The notes beneath the pieces were generated by a model that saw nothing but the letters and a program-made list of their open reading frames with translations, made no database searches and was not told the DNA's origin. A stretch of DNA of 19,824 nt, taken from CAYYFX01 sp964471155 (GTDB lineage Bacteria > ARS69). The stretch spans positions 1 through 19,824 of the forward strand of contig CAYYFX010000074.1 of NCBI GenBank assembly GCA_964471155.1, given 5' to 3'. The position numbers and the translations under genes were made by a program. The first letter of the stretch is position 1. The number at the start of each line of letters is the position of its first letter. Of this stretch, positions 1 to 6,775 are shown in pieces.

Positions 1-146
1 CGGACGGGCGGAGGCCGTCGCCGCAGGAGCGAAGGCCGGAGGCGGGACGCCGGAGGCCGAGCGCCCGCCGGAGGGAACCCCACCGGGTCGCCGGTGCAAC
101 CGCGACAGCCACCCGCCGCGTCCACCCTTCCCCAAGCGTCCGCAGC

Positions 147-701
147 TCAGCCCGCCCCCACCCCCCGCAGCCGCGCCAGCGTCGACGCCCGGAACTTCGC
201 CAGCTTCGGCGCGATGACCGCGCGGCAGTACCCCTGCGCAGGATTCCGGCGGTAGTAATCCCGGTGGTACTCCTCCGCCTCGTAGAACTCCCCGACCTCC
301 GCGATCTCCGTGACGATCTCCCCGCCGAAGATCCCCGCGGCGCCGAGTTCCTTCACCAGCGCCTCCGCCGTCTCCCGCTGCGCCGCCGAGTGCACGAAGA
401 TCGCGGAGCGGTACTGCGTGCCCACGTCCGCGCCCTGCCGGTCCCGCGTGGTCGGATCGTGGATCGCGAAGAACACCTCCACGAGATCCCGGTACGACAC
501 CACGTCCGGATCGAACGTCACGCGCACCGCCTCGGCGTGGCCCGTGACGCCGGCGCACACCTGCTCGTACGTGGGGTTCGCGCGCCGCCCGCCCGTGTAG
601 CCGGACATCACTTCGAGCACGCCGCGGATCTCCAGGTACACCGCTTCCAGGCACCAGAAGCAACCGCCGGCGAGCGTGGCCGTTTCCCTTCGACCGGTCA
701 T
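147..701 (-). CDS. msrA: Peptide-methionine (S)-S-oxide reductase MsrA
   Basis: Reduces the S-epimer of methionine sulfoxide in proteins or as free amino acid, repairing oxidative damage in the cytoplasm with thioredoxin as the usual electron donor. The 184-residue product has the family signature GCFWC at residues 13-17, with C14 as the expected catalytic cysteine, followed by GVLEVMSGYTGG and the GHAEAVRV block. Near the C-terminus QGYC (C159) supplies the likely resolving cysteine, followed by IAPKLAKFR, also typical. Length is normal for a single-domain MsrA; no MsrB domain is attached. The ATG at 699-701 is preceded by a strong GAGGAGG ribosome binding site. The gene is the last of the minus-strand run, but the scaffold gap just upstream means its link to the DinB-like gene is not certain. 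Confidence 0.96.
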   Translation of the reverse strand: MTGRRETATLAGGCFWCLEAVYLEIRGVLEVMSGYTGGRRANPTYEQVCAGVTGHAEAVRVTFDPDVVSYRDLVEVFFAIHDPTTRDRQGADVGTQYRSAIFVHSAAQRETAEALVKELGAAGIFGGEIVTEIAEVGEFYEAEEYHRDYYRRNPAQGYCRAVIAPKLAKFRASTLARLRGVGAG

Positions 702-723
702 CGGATCCTCCTCGCGTCGATCG

Positions 724-733
724 NNNNNNNNNN
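724..733. other. Assembly gap of ten Ns
   Basis: Ten consecutive Ns lie between the msrA start and the end of the DinB-like gene. The round number suggests a scaffolding placeholder, so the true distance is unknown. A minus-strand frame that reads through the gap into msrA is an artefact: msrA has its own ATG and ribosome binding site just downstream of the gap. Confidence 0.95.
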
Positions 734-778
734 TGGATGCCGCCGGCCCCGCGCGGGTTCCGCGCGGCCCCGCTCCGC

Positions 779-1315
779 TCAGCCCGCCACCCTCCGCGCC
801 GCGGCCTCGGCCTGCGTCAGGTGCCGCTTCTGGTGCGCGGCGATGATCCGGAACGCCGTGTCCACGCGGTACTTCACGCCCGCCGCGAACGGGGACTCCA
901 CGCGCATCGCGACCAGCGGTCCCTGCGCCTGGTGCAGGCATCCGATCAGCTCGCCCTGCAGCCGCTCCCAGTCCGCGAGCACTTCGCTCGCCGGCCGCGC
1001 CGCCGCGGGCACGAAGGGCGCGGTGGTCTTCGTCTTCACCCACGCCGTGGACACCACGGTCTCGATCAGCCAGCCCGCGATGTCCGGCGCGAACGCCGGC
1101 GGCTTCTCCGCCGACGCCTTCGCCAGCGCGTCGCGGAAGCGCGGCAGGAACGCCTCGGTGGTGAGGTTCAGGTGCTGCAGACACTCGGCCACGGACCACC
1201 GTCCCGGCCCGGGCGGGCGCACGAAGTCCTCCGCGCGCAGCGTGGACGCCACGCGCCGCGCGCGCGCCGAGCACTCCTGCAGCGTGCGATCGAGTTCCGA
1301 TGCACTCGCGCCCAC
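779..1315 (-). CDS. DinB-like four-helix-bundle protein (DinB_2 superfamily)
   Basis: A 178-residue protein of the DinB/YfiT-like superfamily, soluble four-helix bundles that bind a divalent metal. Some members are thiol-dependent S-transferases (bacillithiol, mycothiol), but most have no known substrate. The N-terminal motif GRWSVAECLQHLN carries H48, and the C-terminal helix carries HQKRH (H161 and H165). Together these form the usual three-histidine metal site, so the protein looks intact. The start is GTG at 1313-1315 with AAGGAA upstream; no ATG fits better. It begins 37 bases after the response regulator stop and may be the last gene of the sulfate-uptake transcript. A second DinB-like gene lies at 10232-10777. 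The substrate cannot be told from the sequence. Confidence 0.85.
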   Translation of the reverse strand: MGASASELDRTLQECSARARRVASTLRAEDFVRPPGPGRWSVAECLQHLNLTTEAFLPRFRDALAKASAEKPPAFAPDIAGWLIETVVSTAWVKTKTTAPFVPAAARPASEVLADWERLQGELIGCLHQAQGPLVAMRVESPFAAGVKYRVDTAFRIIAAHQKRHLTQAEAAARRVAG

Positions 1316-1352
1316 GGTTCGTTCCTTCGGAGGGATGGTGACGCGCGGCCCG

Positions 1353-2048
1353 CTACTCCGGAAGCTCCGCCGTGCCGTCGGGCGCGAGGAGATACCCCAC
1401 GCCGGCGACCGTCCGAAGATAGCGCGGATCCCCGTCCTCCGGCTCGATCTTCGCGCGCAGCCGGTGCACGAGCTGTTTCAGGAGCGAGCGGTCGCCCACG
1501 CCGCGCACGCCCCAGATGTGCCGGCTGGCCTCGTCGAACGGCACGGGACGCCCGGCGTTCGCCAGGAGGAACTGCAGGAGCCGCATCTCCAGGGCCGTGA
1601 GGTGCACCGCGCCGCCGCCGCCGACCGCCACGGACTGCGTGGCCGCGTCCACGGCCAGATGCCCCGCGCGCAGCGTGCCGGGTCGGTCGGCGCCGCGCCG
1701 CCGCAGCAGCGCGCGCACCCGCGCCAGCAGCGTGCGCGGGCTGAACGGCTTGCCGAGGTAGTCGTCCGCGCCGAGGTCCAGTCCCTTCACCTGGTCCTCC
1801 TCGGAGTTGCGCACCGTGAGCATCATCACGGGCACGTCGCTCGTCTCGCGGATCGCCCGAAGCGCGTCGAAGCCGTTCCTCCGCGGCATGTTCACGTCCA
1901 GGATCACGAGATCCGGCCGCTCGATGCGGAAGACCTCCAGCGCCGCCTCGCCGTCCGCCGTCTCCAGCACCTGGAACCCTGCCTGGCGCAGCGCGAACGC
2001 CACCAGGCCGAGCAGCTCCACGTCGTCGTCCGCCACCAGGATCCTCAC
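1353..2048 (-). CDS. OmpR/PhoB-family response regulator
   Basis: A 231-residue DNA-binding response regulator. The receiver domain (about residues 1-115) has the acidic cluster D7-D8-D9, phospho-acceptor D51 in LVILDVNMP, T78 and K100 in GKPF. The C-terminal winged helix (about 130-225) has LTALEMRLLQFLLANAG and ends with YLRTVAGVGYLL, as in OmpR/PhoB/KdpE regulators. The start is GTG at 2046-2048, sharing GTGA with the kinase stop; this 4-base overlap implies translational coupling and a cognate pair. Because the pair sits immediately after the sulfate permease genes, it probably controls sulfate or sulfur uptake, but that is inferred from position only. Family assignment is firm; regulon is unknown. 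Confidence 0.95.
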   Translation of the reverse strand: MRILVADDDVELLGLVAFALRQAGFQVLETADGEAALEVFRIERPDLVILDVNMPRRNGFDALRAIRETSDVPVMMLTVRNSEEDQVKGLDLGADDYLGKPFSPRTLLARVRALLRRRGADRPGTLRAGHLAVDAATQSVAVGGGGAVHLTALEMRLLQFLLANAGRPVPFDEASRHIWGVRGVGDRSLLKQLVHRLRAKIEPEDGDPRYLRTVAGVGYLLAPDGTAELPE

Positions 2049-4087
2049 GCCGTTCCCTCCGGCAGGATCACCACGAGCCGCGCGCCGCGCTCCCCGGCGC
2101 CGCGCTCCCCGGGATCCGCATGCAGCCGGCCGCCGTGCCGCTCCACGATGGATCGCGCGATCCACAGGCCCAGCCCCAGTCCGCCCTGCTCGGGCTCGCC
2201 GTCCGCGCGGCGTCCGAAGCGTTCGAAGATCGTGTCGTCCCCCTCGGGCAGGCCCGGACCGTCGTCCTCCACCCAGAGCGTGACGCTGCCGCGTTCCGCC
2301 GCCGCGCCCACGCGCACCGCCGATCCCTCCGGGGCGAACTTGTTCGCGTTCGCCAGCAGGTTCACGAACACCTGCACGAGCCGCGGCGCGTCCCCCTCCA
2401 CGCGCGGCAACGACGCCGGGAGTTGCAGCTCCATGCGCTGGCCGCGCTGCTCGAACAGCGGGCGCATCGTTTCCACGGCCTCCTCCAGCACGTCGTCCAG
2501 CGACACCGGCGCGCGGCGGATGGCATCCTCCCCCGCCTCGAGCCGCGCGCTCTCCAGCAGGTTGTCCACGAGCCGCGTGAGCCGCACCGCCCCGCGTTCC
2601 AGCGACTGCACGAGCTGCCGCGTCTCCTCCGGGCGCAACGAGTCCAGCCGGTCGCGCAGCATCTCCAGCGACGCCAGCTGCGCCGCCAGCGGCGTGCGGA
2701 ACTCGTGCGTCAGGTTCGCGAGCACGGCGTCGCGCAGCCGGCGCCCCGCCTCCGCGTCGCTCTCCTCGTGCACGAGCTGGATCTGCCGGCCTTCCACGGG
2801 CGCGGCGCTGGTGATCACCACGGTACGCCTTCCGCCGCCGCCGGCCACCGCCACGTGCTCCACCGCGCGCGCCGACGCGCCCGCCCGCGCCTCCAGGATC
2901 GGACACGCGTCCTCGCACGGCGGCCGCCCGTCCGCGCCCACGGCACCGAGCACGTCGCCGCAGAACCGGCCCGCCGCGGCTTCGGTCGTGGTGCCCAGGA
3001 GCCGCGCGAGGTGCGGGTTCAGGTAGCGCACGCGGCGGTCCTCGTCCACGTCGAAGACGCCCTCGTGCATTCCCGCCAGCACGGCCTCGGACTCGGCGCG
3101 GCTCTGCCGCAGTCGCGCGGACGTCTCGCGCAGCGACGCCCGCATGTCCTCCATCGTCCGCGCGAGCGTTCCCACCTCGCCGCCCGGCCCGGCCGGCACC
3201 GGCGTCTCCAGGTCGCCGAGACCGATGCGCTCCGCCGCGCGCCCCAGCCGCTCCAGGGGCGCCGCGAGCGTGCGCGCCAGCGCGAACGACGCCACGATGG
3301 CGATCGCCAGGACCACGAGCGCGATGCGACGCACCTCCGCCACCCACGCCCGTTCCGCGAGCCGCGCGCGCGACGCCGGCACCTCGGCCTGCACCACCGC
3401 CGCGATCTCCCCCGCGCTGCGCAGCGGAGCGACGGCGAAGAACGCCTCCTCCGCGCGCGCCGCCGCCGACCGCCCCTCGCGCAGGGCCTCCTCCAGCACC
3501 GGCGAGCGCGGTCCGAACGGGAGCGCGGCCGCGGCGTCGCGCGCGAGCACCGAGACGTTCATGCCCTCGGACGCCCCGGCGGAAGGGTCCAGCGCATGGG
3601 ACACGATCACGGCGGTCCCCGGCCGCTCCGGGACGTCCTCGAACGCCGTGATCTCGAGCCGGCCGTCCTCCGTGACGCGGAGCGACGTGCGTCCCCGGCC
3701 GGCCGCCAGCGCGGCGGCGCCCGGGGGCGGCGGATCGCCGGCGGCCGCCACGATGATCCCGTCCTCCGCGACCGCCGCGGACGACAGACCCGCGCCCTCC
3801 CGGTAGGTCTCGAGGAAGGCGGCCTCCTCGGCGCGGGCATCCCGCGCCAGGAGGCGCCGCAGCGTGGGCCGCTGGGACAGGACACGCGCCGCCGCCAGCG
3901 CGTCGTCCGCGGCGCGCCCCGCCGACTCGGCCACCCGTCCGGTCTCGCGCAGGGCCGCGGACAGCGCCTGCTGCTCCGCGATCTGCCGCAGCACCCGCGT
4001 GGCCGACGCCGTCAACGCCAGCACGGTGAGCGCCACCAGGGTCGCGCCCAGGAGGACCAGCCCCACCCCCAACCGCGGTGCGCGCAC
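2045..4087 (-). CDS. Membrane sensor histidine kinase (sensor, HAMP, PAS, HisKA, HATPase)
   Basis: A 680-residue kinase. Residues 6-28 form the first membrane helix. About 30-250 is a large extracytoplasmic sensor region, possibly Cache-like. Residues 254-272 form the second helix, followed by HAMP (about 273-325). A PAS domain (about 328-440) holds C376, C391 and C395. HisKA has LTHEFRTPLAAQ with phospho-acceptor H461, and the ATPase domain has the N box around N576-N580, DDGPG (608-612) and GGLGLGL (635-641). The start is GTG at 4085-4087, 8 bases after AAAGGAG and only 14 bases after the cysW stop. Upstream in-frame codons run through cysW, so they are not the start. Its stop overlaps the response regulator start. 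The location suggests it senses sulfate or redox state; the ligand is not visible. Confidence 0.93.
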   Translation of the reverse strand: MRAPRLGVGLVLLGATLVALTVLALTASATRVLRQIAEQQALSAALRETGRVAESAGRAADDALAAARVLSQRPTLRRLLARDARAEEAAFLETYREGAGLSSAAVAEDGIIVAAAGDPPPPGAAALAAGRGRTSLRVTEDGRLEITAFEDVPERPGTAVIVSHALDPSAGASEGMNVSVLARDAAAALPFGPRSPVLEEALREGRSAAARAEEAFFAVAPLRSAGEIAAVVQAEVPASRARLAERAWVAEVRRIALVVLAIAIVASFALARTLAAPLERLGRAAERIGLGDLETPVPAGPGGEVGTLARTMEDMRASLRETSARLRQSRAESEAVLAGMHEGVFDVDEDRRVRYLNPHLARLLGTTTEAAAGRFCGDVLGAVGADGRPPCEDACPILEARAGASARAVEHVAVAGGGGRRTVVITSAAPVEGRQIQLVHEESDAEAGRRLRDAVLANLTHEFRTPLAAQLASLEMLRDRLDSLRPEETRQLVQSLERGAVRLTRLVDNLLESARLEAGEDAIRRAPVSLDDVLEEAVETMRPLFEQRGQRMELQLPASLPRVEGDAPRLVQVFVNLLANANKFAPEGSAVRVGAAAERGSVTLWVEDDGPGLPEGDDTIFERFGRRADGEPEQGGLGLGLWIARSIVERHGGRLHADPGERGAGERGARLVVILPEGTA

Positions 4088-4101
4088 GCCCGGGACTCCT
4101 T

Positions 4102-4932
4102 TCAGGTCGATCGCGCCCGGCGCCAGGACACGAGACCTTCGGCGGCCAGCGTTCCCATGGCCAGGAACGCCAGCAGCGACGCGGCGGCGAAGGCCGCCGT
4201 CGTGGCGTACTCGTTGTAGAGGATCTCCACGTGGAGCGGAAGCGTAACCGTACGGCCGCGGATGTGCCCCGACACCACGGAAACGGCGCCGAACTCCCCC
4301 ATGGCGCGGGCGGCGCACAGCAGGGTGCCGTAGGAGAGCGCCCACCGGATCTTCGGCAGGCTCACGTGGAGGAAGGTGCGCCACGGCCCCGCGCCGAGCG
4401 TGAGCGCCGCGCGCTCCTCCTCGCTGCCCTGCGCCTCCAGCAGCGGGATCAGCTCCCGCGCGATGATCGGCGACGTCACGAACAGCGTGGCCAGCACGAT
4501 GGCCGGCGTGGCGAACACGATCCGGATGTCGTGCGCCTGCAGCCATGGCCCGAGGAAGCCGTGCGCGCCGAACAGGAGCACGAACAGCATGCCCGAGATG
4601 ACCGGGGACACGCTGAACGGCAGGTCGATCAGCGTCACGAGCACGGACTTCCCCGGGAACCGGAACTTGGTGACCGCCCAGGCCGCCGCCAGCCCGTACA
4701 CCAGGTTCAGCGGCACCGTGATCGCGGCCACGAGGAGGGTCAGCCGGATGGCGGCCATCGCCGTCGGCTCGGCGAGCGCGGCTGCCCACACCCCGACGCC
4801 CTCGCGGAACGCCTTCGCGAACACCAGGACCAGCGGCAGCAGGAGGAAGGCGAGCAGGAACGCCACCGCGGTGAGGATGAGCGCCGCGCGGACGAGCGGG
4901 GGCTCCGTCAGGTGCGGCGCGCGCGGTCCCAT
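4102..4932 (-). CDS. cysW: Sulfate/thiosulfate ABC transporter permease CysW
   Basis: Inner-membrane permease of the sulfate/thiosulfate importer, partner of CysT in the CysTWA complex. The 276-residue product is hydrophobic with about six predicted membrane helices. The EAA loop that docks on the ATPase is at about 166-196 (EAQGSEEERAALTLGAG then VSLPKIRW). The region GEFGAVSVVSGHIRG (212-226) followed by TLPLHVEILYNEY is characteristic of CysW rather than molybdate or phosphate permeases. The ATG at 4930-4932 is one base past the cysT stop, so the two are almost certainly co-translated. A longer upstream frame exists inside cysT but is rich in Arg, Trp and Ser and is not plausible. The kinase gene follows 14 bases after the stop. 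Confidence 0.95.
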   Translation of the reverse strand: MGPRAPHLTEPPLVRAALILTAVAFLLAFLLLPLVLVFAKAFREGVGVWAAALAEPTAMAAIRLTLLVAAITVPLNLVYGLAAAWAVTKFRFPGKSVLVTLIDLPFSVSPVISGMLFVLLFGAHGFLGPWLQAHDIRIVFATPAIVLATLFVTSPIIARELIPLLEAQGSEEERAALTLGAGPWRTFLHVSLPKIRWALSYGTLLCAARAMGEFGAVSVVSGHIRGRTVTLPLHVEILYNEYATTAAFAAASLLAFLAMGTLAAEGLVSWRRARST

Positions 4933-4933
4933 G

Positions 4934-5758
4934 TCACGCCCCCGCGCCGGCGCGCGCGCCGACCATGCGCGTGAGCCGGTTCGCCACCAGCAGCAGCGCG
5001 AACGACACGAGCAGGAAGGTGAGCGCCACCGCGGTGGCCGCCGGGTAGTCAAACTGCTCGAGCTGGATCATGATCAACAGCGGCGTGATCTCCGAGCGCA
5101 TCGGCATGTTGCCGGCGATGAAGATCACCGAGCCGTACTCGCCGAGTCCGCGGGCGAACGCCACCACCGCGCCGGTGGCCGCGGCCGGGAGGAATCGCGG
5201 CAGCACCACCCGCCGGAGCGTGAGCGCGCGCCCCGCACCCAGCGTGGCGGACGCCTCCTCCACCGCCGGATCCAGGTCGCGCAGGACCGGCTGCACGGTG
5301 CGCACGACGAACGGCAGCCCCACGAACACCAGCGCCACCACCACGCCCGCGGACGAGAACGCCACCTCGATCCCGGCCGGGGCCAGGAGCCGCCCGATCC
5401 AGCCGTCCTTCGCGTACAGCGTGGCGAGCGAGATGCCGGCCACCGCGGTCGGCAGCGCGAAGGGAAGGTCCACCACGCCGTCCACGACGCGCCGCAGCGG
5501 GAACCGGTACCGCTCCAGCACCCACGCCACGAGCGACCCGAACACGAGGTTGATCACGGCCGCGACGGCCGCCGCGGTCAGGCTCAGCCGGAACGCCGCC
5601 AGGGTGCGCGGCGCGGTGATGAGCTCCACGAAGCGGGCGGGGGTCAGCTCCAGGGCGCGCAGCGGCAGGGTCGCCAGCGGGATGAGCACGAGCAGGCTCA
5701 GCCACAGCACGGCGATCCCCAGCGACAGCCCGCGCCCGAAGAGCTCCCCCTCCCTCAT
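4934..5758 (-). CDS. cysT: Sulfate/thiosulfate ABC transporter permease CysT
   Basis: First permease subunit of the sulfate importer (also called CysU), 274 residues, pairing with CysW to form the channel. Membrane segments are visible at about 12-32, 58-80, 98-116, 136-152, 190-206 and 241-260. The EAA loop is EEASATLGAGRALTLRRVVL (167-186). The stretch GLGEYGSVIFIAGNMPMRSE (204-223) is typical of CysT. The ATG at 5756-5758 lies one base after the sulfate-binding protein stop. The order binding protein, CysT, CysW matches the classical cys cluster, except that cysA comes first here rather than last. Confidence 0.95.
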   Translation of the reverse strand: MREGELFGRGLSLGIAVLWLSLLVLIPLATLPLRALELTPARFVELITAPRTLAAFRLSLTAAAVAAVINLVFGSLVAWVLERYRFPLRRVVDGVVDLPFALPTAVAGISLATLYAKDGWIGRLLAPAGIEVAFSSAGVVVALVFVGLPFVVRTVQPVLRDLDPAVEEASATLGAGRALTLRRVVLPRFLPAAATGAVVAFARGLGEYGSVIFIAGNMPMRSEITPLLIMIQLEQFDYPAATAVALTFLLVSFALLLVANRLTRMVGARAGAGA

Positions 5759-5759
5759 G

Positions 5760-6758
5760 TCACTTCCCCAGCATCATCCGGTCGAACTCGGCGCCGTCCG
5801 CGAAGTGCTCCTTCTGCGCCTGCGCCCAGTCCCCGAACTCCTCCTGCACCGTGAAGAGGGACAGTGGCGGGAAGCGCTCCGTCCACCTCGCCAGGACCTC
5901 CGGGTCGCGCGGCCGGAAGCCGTGCTTCGCCGCCAGCTCCTGGCCCTCCGTCGTGTACAGGAACTCCAGGTACGCCCGCGCCACGTCCATCGTGCCGTGC
6001 CGCGTCGCCACCTTCTCCACCACCGCCACCGGCGGCTCCGCCAGGATGCTCGCGGACGGCCGCACGATCTCGAACTTCCCGACCGCGATGTCCGTGGTCA
6101 CCAGCCACGCCTCGTTCTCCCAGGCCAGGAGCACGTCGCCGATGCCGCGCTCCACGAACGTCACCGTGGAGCCGCGCGCGCCCGTGTCCAGGACCGGCAC
6201 GTTGCGGAAGAGCTTCGCCACGAAGTCGCGCGCCGCCTCGTCCGACCCGTACTCCTGCCGCGCCCACGCCCATGCCGCGAGGTAGTTCCAGCGCGCGCCG
6301 CCCGACGTCTTCGGGTTGGGCGTGACCACCTGCATCCCCTTCGCGGCCAGGTCGCCCCAGTCCTTCACCTGCTTCGGGTTCCCCTTGCGCACGAGGAACA
6401 CGATCGTGGACGTGTACGGCGCGCTGTTGCCCGGCAGCTTCGACTGCCAGTCCCGTGAGAGCAGCCCGGCCGCGGCGATCGCGTCGATGTCGTACGCGAG
6501 CGCGAGCGTCACCACGTCCGCCTCCAGCCCGTCGATCACGGAGCGCGCCTGCTTCCCGCTGCCGCCGTGCGACTGCTGGACGACCACGGTCTTCCCCGTC
6601 GTCGCCTTCCACTGCGCGGCGAACGCCGCGTCCACCTCCTCGTACAGCTCGCGCGTGGGGTCGTACGACACGTTGAGCAGCGTGACGTCCGGCTTCGCGG
6701 CGCGCGGCGGCGACGCGCACGCCAGGACGAGCAGCGCGGCGAGTGCGATTCGCTTCAT
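5760..6758 (-). CDS. Periplasmic or lipid-anchored sulfate-binding protein (Sbp/CysP type)
   Basis: Solute-binding component of the sulfate/thiosulfate importer, 332 residues. A hydrophobic signal sequence covers residues 1-21. VLAC ending at C14 is a weak lipobox, so it could be a lipoprotein or a Sec-cleaved periplasmic protein. Family blocks are clear: NVSYDPTRELYEEV (29-42), QSHGGSGKQARSVIDGLEAD (62-81), TPNPKTSGGARWNYL (146-160), and DTGARGSTVTFVERGIGDV (191-209) followed by WENEAW. These place it with sulfate-binding rather than molybdate-binding proteins. The ATG at 6756-6758 has GGAGG five bases upstream, and cysA ends 17 bases before it. Sequence alone does not separate sulfate from thiosulfate preference, so no exact symbol is given. 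Confidence 0.93.
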   Translation of the reverse strand: MKRIALAALLVLACASPPRAAKPDVTLLNVSYDPTRELYEEVDAAFAAQWKATTGKTVVVQQSHGGSGKQARSVIDGLEADVVTLALAYDIDAIAAAGLLSRDWQSKLPGNSAPYTSTIVFLVRKGNPKQVKDWGDLAAKGMQVVTPNPKTSGGARWNYLAAWAWARQEYGSDEAARDFVAKLFRNVPVLDTGARGSTVTFVERGIGDVLLAWENEAWLVTTDIAVGKFEIVRPSASILAEPPVAVVEKVATRHGTMDVARAYLEFLYTTEGQELAAKHGFRPRDPEVLARWTERFPPLSLFTVQEEFGDWAQAQKEHFADGAEFDRMMLGK

Positions 6759-6775
6759 GACCACCTCCCCGGCGC

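Noticed and set aside
1..146. Short recurring GCCGGAGG-like words at the left edge as a repeat array or CRISPR
   Set aside because: Copies are under 10 bases, unevenly spaced and imperfect; no spacer structure. No CRISPR array is seen anywhere in the window.
264..3026. A very long plus-strand open frame across msrA, the DinB-like gene, the response regulator and the kinase
   Set aside because: It is antisense to four genes with clear family motifs, crosses the N gap, and encodes Arg/Pro/Ser-rich low-complexity sequence typical of GC-rich shadow frames.
4102..5052. A longer CysW starting inside cysT
   Set aside because: The extra 40 residues are Arg/Trp/Cys/Ser-rich shadow of cysT. The ATG at 4930-4932 directly follows the cysT stop and gives normal family length.
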